From positions 1 through 51,066 of the forward strand of contig VXMI01000088.1 in assembly GCA_009841165.1 (NCBI GenBank): 51,066 bases of DNA. Direction: 5' to 3'. The translations under genes were made by a program, and so were the position numbers. The DNA is from Gemmatimonadota bacterium (GTDB taxonomy: Bacteria; Gemmatimonadota; Gemmatimonadetes; Longimicrobiales; Gaopeijiaceae). This document shows positions 45,017-51,066 of the stretch, piece by piece (position 1 is the stretch's first letter; every line of letters begins with the position of its first letter). The notes beneath the pieces were generated by a model. The model had not been told where the DNA came from. It searched no databases and saw only the letters and a program-made list of their open reading frames with translations.

Positions 45017-46728
45017 TGCTGGACCGGACGAGGATCAATGCGCTGGGCGCGGCCCTGCTGGCGGGGTTGTCCGCCTGCACCCAGGCCGGCGACGCGCCGC
45101 GCGACGGGGAAGCCGGGCCGGCGCCGCAGGTGGCGTCGTCGGTGGACGGGGTGGTGGTTGCGGCGCAACCGCTGGCGGCGGAAGCCGGGGCCATGGTGCT
45201 CCGGGCGGGCGGGAACGCAGCCGATGCGGCTGTCGCGGCGGCGTTCGCCGTCTCCGTCGTCGAACCGTCGATGAACAGCATCGGAGGCCGTACCCAGGTC
45301 CTTGTGCGGCTGCCGGACGGCACGTTTGCCGGGATCGACGCGACGACGCAGGCGCCGGCCACCTACGATCCCGCAACCGCTCCGCAGGCTTCCTACGGGT
45401 ATCCCACCGTCGGGGTACCCGGAGCCGTGGCCGGACTGACCAGGCTCCTGGACGAGTACGGCACCATGGATCTGGACCAGGTTATGGCCCCGGCCATCGC
45501 CCTGGCGGAGGACGGGTTCGAACTGCTCCCGGGGGAGGCGGCGCGTCACCGGGCGGGTTCCGGCCAGCTCGCCGAATTCGATGGCTCGCGCGCACACTAC
45601 CTGAACCCCACGGGCGAACCCCGCGCAGCCGGGGAGTCGTTCGTGCAGCCGGACCTGGCCGCGACGCTGCGGACCATCGCGGAGGGTGGTGCGGATGCGT
45701 TCTACCGCGGCCCGATCGCGGAACTAATCACCGCGGACATGGAGACGCACGGCGGCGCGGTCACCCTTCAGTCCCTGGCCGACTACCAGGCGCTGGACGC
45801 CGCGATCGTACGCGGGAGCTACCGCGGGTACGACCTCGTGGGCACCGATATCCCCGCCTCCGGTGCGGTGACGATCGGCATACTGCACATCCTGGAGCAC
45901 TTCGACATGGCGTCGCTCGACCAGGACAGCTGGGCCGGCCTCGTTGGAACCGCAATAGCTCGCGCCTTCGAGGAGCGCGCCGCGATCCGCGAGAGCGGCT
46001 CCGGGAACCTGGAGCCGATGACGGACAAGGCCTGGGCGGCCGGCGTCGCGGCCGGGATCGAGGTTCCGGGCGCGATGCTGCGAGCAGCCGGGGCCGCGAG
46101 GACCGACACGCACGCGATGGTCGCCGCCGCGAACTGGGAGGACAGCGCCTGGGGGCCGGCCGACAGCCACACCACCCACCTTTCGGCCGCGGACGCCGGA
46201 GGCATGTACGTGTCGCTGACCCAGACCATCGGCCCGAATCTCGGTTCGAAGGTGGCCACTCCCGGACTCGGGTTCCTGTATGCCGCGACGCTGGGCGGGT
46301 ATCTGGGCTACATGGAGCCGGGCGAGCGGGCGCGGTCCAGCATCTCGCCCCTGATGGTGGTCCAGGACGGTGAGCCCGTGCTGGTGCTCGGGGCGGCGGG
46401 GGGCGCCAGGATCATCTCGGCGGTGGTGCAGGCGGTGCTGCGCGTGGTGGACCAGGGCATGACCCTTCCTGACGCGCTGGCCGCGGCCAGAGTGCACCCG
46501 ATCGACGACGGAATCGCGATGGAGACATCACCCGTGATCGGGTGGACGCCGGAGGTGGTGGCCGAAGTCGAGTCGTGGGGGATGGAGGTCCAGGCGGTCG
46601 AGCGGGAGGGGGCCTTCGGGCGAATACACGGGATATGGGTGGACCCGCGGACGGGTGAGAAGGTGGGCGTGGCCGATCCGGACTGGGAAGGTGCCGCGGT
46701 CGTACCGGACGCGAAGGAGCGCAAATGA
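45016..46728 (+). CDS. Gamma-glutamyltransferase family lipoprotein (copy 2)
   Basis: A 570-residue lipoprotein (lipobox GLSAC near residue 20) and second gamma-glutamyltransferase-like enzyme of the window. Family landmarks: LRAGGNAADAAVAAAFAVSVVEP, GGRTQVLVR and the nucleophile Thr386 in HTTHLSAADAGG, closer to the canonical TTHfS than copy 1. The binding-pocket GLGF and GAAGGARI motifs are present near residues 415 and 460. GGGAG eight bases before the ATG, inside the previous gene's end, sets the start. The next gene overlaps by four bases (ATGA). Confidence 0.85.
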   Translation: MLDRTRINALGAALLAGLSACTQAGDAPRDGEAGPAPQVASSVDGVVVAAQPLAAEAGAMVLRAGGNAADAAVAAAFAVSVVEPSMNSIGGRTQVLVRLPDGTFAGIDATTQAPATYDPATAPQASYGYPTVGVPGAVAGLTRLLDEYGTMDLDQVMAPAIALAEDGFELLPGEAARHRAGSGQLAEFDGSRAHYLNPTGEPRAAGESFVQPDLAATLRTIAEGGADAFYRGPIAELITADMETHGGAVTLQSLADYQALDAAIVRGSYRGYDLVGTDIPASGAVTIGILHILEHFDMASLDQDSWAGLVGTAIARAFEERAAIRESGSGNLEPMTDKAWAAGVAAGIEVPGAMLRAAGAARTDTHAMVAAANWEDSAWGPADSHTTHLSAADAGGMYVSLTQTIGPNLGSKVATPGLGFLYAATLGGYLGYMEPGERARSSISPLMVVQDGEPVLVLGAAGGARIISAVVQAVLRVVDQGMTLPDALAAARVHPIDDGIAMETSPVIGWTPEVVAEVESWGMEVQAVEREGAFGRIHGIWVDPRTGEKVGVADPDWEGAAVVPDAKERK

Positions 46729-48317
46729 CCAACCCATTGACGGGTCGAAGTCGGCCCGGACCGAATGCCGTGCTCGCCCTCGGCGCCGCCCTCGCGCTGG
46801 CCGCCTGTGAAGCCCCGGTCTACGACACGATCCTGCGGGGCGGCCAGGTGGTCGATGGGACCGGCGCCCCCGCCCGACAGGCCGATGTCGCCATCAGCGA
46901 CGGGATCATCGCAGCGGTGGGCGACCTGAGTGGCGCGGCCGCCGAGACCGAACTCGACGTCACCGGCCTCTACGTGACCCCCGGATTCATCGACACCCAC
47001 TCCCACGCGGGGCCCGGCCTGACCACCGCCGGGCTCAGCCACGCCGAGCCGCTCCTCGCGCAGGGACTCACCACCGTGGTCATCAATCCCGACGGCGGCG
47101 GCCCGGTCGACCTGGTCGAGCAGCGTACCGCGCTCGAGGAGGACGGCCTCGGCGTGAACGCGGCGCAACTGGTGCCGCACGGCACGATCCGCCGCCAGGT
47201 GATCGGCATGGAGGACCGCACGTCCACGGCCGACGAGATGGCTACGATGCGGGACATGGTCCGCGCCGGGATGGAGGCGGGCGCGTGGGGGCTGTCTTCG
47301 GGCACCTTCTATACGCCCGGCAGCTACTCCGACAACTCCGAGCTGGTCGAACTCGGCCGCGTGGTGGGCGAGTTCGGCGGCATCTACACGAGCCACATCC
47401 GCGACGAGTCCAACTACACCGTCGGTCTGGTCGCCTCAGTGGAAGAGGTCATCGAGGTTGGGCGGGAGGCGGGGATCACCGCCGTCGTGACGCACATCAA
47501 GGCGCTGGGTCCGCCGGTGTGGGGCGCGTCCGCCCAGATCGTCGAGCGGATCGAAGCCGCCCGCGCCGAGGGCGTGTCGATCTACGCGGACCAGTACCCG
47601 TACCTGGCGTCGGCGACGGGTCTCTCGGCGGCGCTGCTGCCGCGCTGGTCCCAGGTGGGCGGCAGCGGGGCTTTCGCGGAACGCGTCGCCGATCCGGACA
47701 CCGGAGCCCGCATCCGCGAAGCGATGGTGGACAACCTGGCTCGCCGCGCCGGGGCGGACCGCATCCAGTTCCGGCGCTTCACCGAGGATCCGTCGATCGA
47801 AGGGCGTCTGCTCTCCGATCTGGCCGAGGAGCGCGGCAAGGACGCGATCGACGTGGCGCTGGACCTGATCCTGCAGGGCGGCCCGTCGATCGTCTCGTTC
47901 AACATGAGCGATGAGGACCTCCTGCGGTTCATGACCCGGGACTGGACCATGACGTCATCGGACGGAGACCTGCCTCTGTTCGATGTCGGCGTACCGCACC
48001 CGCGCTCGTACGGCGCATTTGCGCGCAAGGTCGGCAAGTTCGTCTTCGAAGACGGGGTGATGACGCTGGAAGCCGCGATCCACACCATGACCGCGCTCCC
48101 GGCCGAAGTGATGGGGATGAACGACCGCGGGCGGATCGCGGAGGGCCTGGTCGCCGATATCGTGGTCTTCTCCGAGGACTTTCGCGACAACGCGACCTTC
48201 ACCGAGCCGCATCAGCTGTCGTCCGGCGTGGTGCATCTCTTCGTGGGCGGGGAAGCCGCGATCACGGACTCGGGGTTCACCGGCGCGCGCGCGGGCGCGG
48301 TGCTGACGCGCAGCTGA
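46725..48317 (+). CDS. N-acyl-D-amino-acid deacylase-like amidohydrolase, lipoprotein
   Basis: A 530-residue metal-dependent amidohydrolase with a lipobox (ALAAC, about Cys28). YDTILRGGQVVDGTGAPARQADVAISDGIIAAVGDL and the DTHSHAG metal motif are typical of the D-aminoacylase group, which releases D-amino acids from N-acyl-D-amino acids; later YTSHIRDES and GITAVVTHIKALG fit the same subfamily. Start overlaps the gamma-glutamyltransferase stop as ATGA. Its tail (AEGLVADIVVFSED) is the usual amidohydrolase end. Four bases separate it from the convergent PhoD gene. Confidence 0.88.
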   Translation: MTNPLTGRSRPGPNAVLALGAALALAACEAPVYDTILRGGQVVDGTGAPARQADVAISDGIIAAVGDLSGAAAETELDVTGLYVTPGFIDTHSHAGPGLTTAGLSHAEPLLAQGLTTVVINPDGGGPVDLVEQRTALEEDGLGVNAAQLVPHGTIRRQVIGMEDRTSTADEMATMRDMVRAGMEAGAWGLSSGTFYTPGSYSDNSELVELGRVVGEFGGIYTSHIRDESNYTVGLVASVEEVIEVGREAGITAVVTHIKALGPPVWGASAQIVERIEAARAEGVSIYADQYPYLASATGLSAALLPRWSQVGGSGAFAERVADPDTGARIREAMVDNLARRAGADRIQFRRFTEDPSIEGRLLSDLAEERGKDAIDVALDLILQGGPSIVSFNMSDEDLLRFMTRDWTMTSSDGDLPLFDVGVPHPRSYGAFARKVGKFVFEDGVMTLEAAIHTMTALPAEVMGMNDRGRIAEGLVADIVVFSEDFRDNATFTEPHQLSSGVVHLFVGGEAAITDSGFTGARAGAVLTRS

Positions 48318-48321
48318 GGGG

Positions 48322-49860
48322 TTACCCGGGCTGCAATCCCGGGCGTCCATCCTCCACGACGAAGGTCGACCGCGTGACGACCGGCGCGCCCGGACGGGTT
48401 ACGTACGGGACTACCCGATAGTCGGCGACGAGACGCTCGGGCGTCGCTTCGCATCGTACGTAGCCGCGCTGGCCGTTGAAGAAGTGGACGTGCGGGTTGC
48501 GGGCGAGCGTGTCTCCGGTCCGCTCGTTCGAGTCCGCGCCGTCGCCGCCCGAACTGATCGAAGTGCCGACCAGCTCGGCGCCCACGGTCGCGCTGGCCGG
48601 GTTGCGGAAATCGGCCTTGAGGTCGGCGGCCCAGTTGGAGTGGATGTCGCCCGTGACCACGACGGGGTTGGGCGGCCGCACGCGGTCGAGAAACGACATC
48701 AGCCGGGTCTGGGCGGCCGGATAGCCGTCCCATCGGTCCATCGACACGGCTGTCTCGCCGTTCGGCGCCGCTCCCTCCAGCCGCGCGATCATGACCTGGT
48801 TCGCGAGTACGTTCCATCGGCTCCGCGAGGCCGCCAGCCCGTCGAAGAGCCAGCTCTCCTGCGCGGCGCCCAGCATGGTGCGTTCGGGGCCCAGCGCCTC
48901 CGCGCACATGGTCCTCCTGCCGTCTCCGCACGCCTGATCGCTGCGGTACTGGCGGCCGTCCAGGACGTGGAAATCGGCGAGGTCGCCGAAGCGCAGGCGT
49001 CGGCTGAGGGGGATTGCCGGACCACTCGGCATCGAGGTCCTTCGCAGCGGCATGAATTCGTAGAAGGCCTGGAAGGCGGCAGCCTTGCGCAGCAGGAACT
49101 GCTCCGGGTCCTGTTCGTCTTCAGGGGTGTCGCCCGCCCAGTTGTTGTCGACCTCGTGATCGTCCGTCGTGACCACCCAGGGGCACGCCGCGTGCGCCGC
49201 CTGCAGGTCCGGGTCGGAGCGGTAGAGGGCGTACCGTCCGCGGTACTCGTCCAGCGTGTGCACCTCGCCCGCCTCGTGCTCGCGAACGCGGCTGTTGCCG
49301 AATCGCCGCTCGTAGATGTAGTCGCCGAGATGCAGAACGAGATCCAGATCCTCGCCGGCCATGTGGCGGTAGGCCGTGTAGAAGCCCTGTTCGTAGTTCT
49401 GGCACGACGCGAAGGCGAAGCGGAGGCGGTCGGCCGCCGCGCCGGGAGCGGGCAGGGTGGATGTGCGGCCCGCCGGGCTCGCCTCGCCGGCCGTGATGAA
49501 GCGGTACCAGTAGGGTCGGCCCGGTTCGAGCCCGCCCACCTCGACGTGGACCGAGTGGCCGAGTTCGGGACGAGCGTCGTGCGCGCCGGACGCCACGATG
49601 CGCCCGAATCCGTCGTCTGACGCAAGCTCCCAGCGCACCGGCACGACCCGCTCGTGCACGCCCGCTTCCAGCAGGGCTCGCTCAGACACTCGAGTCCATA
49701 GAACAACCCCGTCCGCGCCCGGATCTCCCGACGCCACGCCATGGGGGAAGGGATGGGACTTCAGTCGCGGCTCCGGGCCGTTCCGGCAGGAGCCAAGGGC
49801 GCCCAGAGCGATCAGCCCCGCCAGGTCGCGTCCGACTCGAGCGAATTCCCTGCGCGTCAT
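48322..49860 (-). CDS. PhoD-family alkaline phosphatase/phosphodiesterase, Tat-exported
   Basis: A 512-residue PhoD-like phosphatase. The N-terminus is a twin-arginine signal (MTRREFARVGRDLAGLIALG, then a possible lipobox LGSC). After a Fn3-like domain (residues about 35-135: GVVLWTRVSE, VGGLEPGRPYWYRF) comes the metallophosphatase core: FAFASCQNYEQG, HLGDYIYE, DDHEVDNNWAG and VVVTGDIHSNW supply the metal ligands. It probably removes phosphate from phosphate esters or phosphodiesters outside the cell. The start at 49860 overlaps the P1 peptidase stop by four bases; the frame is open further upstream but shadows that gene. Confidence 0.9.
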   Translation of the reverse strand: MTRREFARVGRDLAGLIALGALGSCRNGPEPRLKSHPFPHGVASGDPGADGVVLWTRVSERALLEAGVHERVVPVRWELASDDGFGRIVASGAHDARPELGHSVHVEVGGLEPGRPYWYRFITAGEASPAGRTSTLPAPGAAADRLRFAFASCQNYEQGFYTAYRHMAGEDLDLVLHLGDYIYERRFGNSRVREHEAGEVHTLDEYRGRYALYRSDPDLQAAHAACPWVVTTDDHEVDNNWAGDTPEDEQDPEQFLLRKAAAFQAFYEFMPLRRTSMPSGPAIPLSRRLRFGDLADFHVLDGRQYRSDQACGDGRRTMCAEALGPERTMLGAAQESWLFDGLAASRSRWNVLANQVMIARLEGAAPNGETAVSMDRWDGYPAAQTRLMSFLDRVRPPNPVVVTGDIHSNWAADLKADFRNPASATVGAELVGTSISSGGDGADSNERTGDTLARNPHVHFFNGQRGYVRCEATPERLVADYRVVPYVTRPGAPVVTRSTFVVEDGRPGLQPG

Positions 49861-51066
49861 TGGCGCACCACTCCGTACCGACGAAGCACTTCCAGGGTCT
49901 CGTCGATCGGCAGCTCTTCGCGGGTGCCCCAGCGGCTGCTCACGGTGACCGCCTTGAACATCGAGTTGTAGATGGCCTCTTCGGTGGCCTCCAGGGTGGC
50001 CTGGAATATCGCCGAGATGTTGTTGTTGGAGAGGTCCTCGATGGCGCGCACCACGTCTCCCGGCCGGCGTCGCACGCCGGGAGCGGTGGAGAAACCGATC
50101 ACGTAGTCGCCCGATCCGTTGCCGGCGAAGGAGCCCGTGCGGGAGAGGCCCATGACGGCGCGCATCGCCATGCGCTCGAGGTTGCGTTCCGAGAGCGGCG
50201 CGTCGGTGGCCACGACCATCATGATCGAACCCCTGGCCTGGGGCTCGGGGTCCTCGTGCGGTGCGGGGTCCTCGCCCCGGCCGCCCCCGACCTGATTCAT
50301 GAACGAGTAGCGGCCCAGCTCCCTGCCGACCGGAGCGCCCGCGATCTGCAGGATGCCGCCGAAGTTGGACTGGACCAGCACGCCAACGGTGTAGCCGCCC
50401 AGTGATTCGGGCAGCGCGCGCGAACTCGTGCCGATCCCGCCCTTCCATCCGAATGCCGTTGTCCCTGTTCCCGCGCCGACGGACCCTTCCTCGACCGGCC
50501 CGCCGGACGCTCCCTCGAGCGCCGCGCGGACGTGCCCGGGCGTGATCGGACGGTTGCGGATGTCGTTGAGGCCTCCGTCGTTGGTCTCGCCCACGACCGG
50601 GTTGATCGACCGGACGCGCTCCATCCCCTCGAGGCCCAGCGCCCATTCGACCATGGCGTCGGCCGCTTTCCAGACACAGAGCGTGCAGGTCAGAAGGATC
50701 GGCGTCTCGAGTTCGCCGAGCTCGCGGACCTGCGTGACCCCGAGCAGCTTGCCGAAGCCGTTGCCGACGTACATCGCCGCGGGAACCCGGTCGAAGTAGA
50801 GGTTGCCGCCGTGGGGGCGGATGGCGGTCACGCCGGTGCGGACGTCGTCGCCGCTGATCACGGTGGTGTGGCCGACCAGGACGCCGTCGACGTCGGTTAT
50901 GGCGTTGTGTGTGCCGGGGGTGAAGACGCCGACCTGGATGCCGAGGTCGCGTGCGCGGGGCCGCGGGGCTTCCTGTTGCGACGCGGCGGCGGAGGGGAGC
51001 ATCGGCGCCAGGGCGACGGCGAGGGTCAGCGGCGCGACGAGCCGGGTGTCCGCGGTGCGGGCGGGG
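49857..51066 (-). CDS. P1 (S58, DmpA/BapA-like) aminopeptidase, 5'-truncated by window end
   Basis: S58 family peptidase that releases N-terminal residues and often acts on D- or beta-amino acid peptides. An internal ATG at 51002 gives 381 residues, but the codons upstream to the window edge are open and encode a hydrophobic leader (LVAPLTLAVALAP), so the true start lies beyond base 51066. Family features: ITDVDGVLVGHTT, NPVVGETNDGGLND, GTGTTAFGWKGGIGTSSR, YTVGVLVQSNFGG and the self-cleavage junction ARG-SIMMVVATDAPL, where Ser should become the new N-terminal nucleophile. It overlaps the PhoD gene by four bases, indicating one transcript. Confidence 0.87.
   Translation of the reverse strand, partial: PARTADTRLVAPLTLAVALAPMLPSAAASQQEAPRPRARDLGIQVGVFTPGTHNAITDVDGVLVGHTTVISGDDVRTGVTAIRPHGGNLYFDRVPAAMYVGNGFGKLLGVTQVRELGELETPILLTCTLCVWKAADAMVEWALGLEGMERVRSINPVVGETNDGGLNDIRNRPITPGHVRAALEGASGGPVEEGSVGAGTGTTAFGWKGGIGTSSRALPESLGGYTVGVLVQSNFGGILQIAGAPVGRELGRYSFMNQVGGGRGEDPAPHEDPEPQARGSIMMVVATDAPLSERNLERMAMRAVMGLSRTGSFAGNGSGDYVIGFSTAPGVRRRPGDVVRAIEDLSNNNISAIFQATLEATEEAIYNSMFKAVTVSSRWGTREELPIDETLEVLRRYGVVRQ

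Noticed and set aside
48322-50646. Extension of the PhoD gene to 774 residues
   Set aside because: The extra region is a shadow of the P1 peptidase gene; the twin-arginine signal begins at 49860.

Overview
The window is uniformly GC-rich, densely coded, and dominated by exported hydrolases with Sec or lipoprotein signal peptides. TolB-propeller/amidohydrolase fusions, several secreted peptidases, a 6-bladed propeller protein, quinoprotein and HME-RND efflux genes together suggest a heterotrophic, diderm, Gemmatimonadota-like chromosome. That assignment is inference from gene style; there is no rRNA or other marker here. No tRNA, rRNA, complete IS or CRISPR array was seen.

Layout. 30-5979: CocE-type S15 hydrolase (-), then a + strand run with a lipoprotein carrying two retropepsin-like motifs and two tandem paralogous M23 proteins. 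5996-12564: penicillin-acylase family enzyme, an ECF sigma factor on the opposite strand, a 144-bp remnant of a second acylase gene, and a very large TolB/amidohydrolase fusion whose signal peptide is encoded out of frame inside that remnant. 12703-18269: SirB1-like and YgfZ (-), selD (+) with an in-frame UGA, and Lon (-) with an unusual acidic insert. 18270-18833: gene-free stretch with a cluster of 17-bp repeats. 18834-29838: gamma-glutamyltransferase, NUDIX, serine beta-lactamase-like hydrolase, propeller protein, cyclophilin lipoprotein, TPR protein, then an overlapping trio of S41-like lipoprotein, SDF-family symporter and class V aminotransferase. 29839-30769: a palindrome and a Phd/VapC toxin-antitoxin pair. 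30770-32782: PQQ dehydrogenase. 32825-40936 (-): DtxR regulator, PLP enzyme, His-rich exported protein and CusC-CusB-CusA-like efflux genes. 41026-44100: small ORF, ABC-class ATPase and divergent DUF3179 lipoprotein. 44108-51066: outer-membrane-type protein, second gamma-glutamyltransferase, D-aminoacylase-like amidohydrolase, then on the other strand a P1/DmpA peptidase (running off the window) and a PhoD phosphatase.

How it fits together. Many enzymes act on unusual amide bonds (gamma-glutamyl, N-acyl-D-amino acid, acylated side chains, DmpA-type substrates, proline-type ester/amide bonds). Together with an amino-acid/dicarboxylate-type symporter and an aminotransferase this looks like peptide and cell-wall-fragment scavenging. 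The strongest single observation is selD: the essential catalytic position is UGA in the context SHGAG-UGA-ACK, followed by a well-formed SECIS-like hairpin, so selenophosphate synthetase is itself predicted to be a selenoprotein. Other structures that ordinary gene calling would miss are two 31-bp palindromes about 17 kb apart that differ by paired, pairing-preserving substitutions, the acylase-tail remnant beside the sigma factor, and the repeat cluster upstream of the first gamma-glutamyltransferase.
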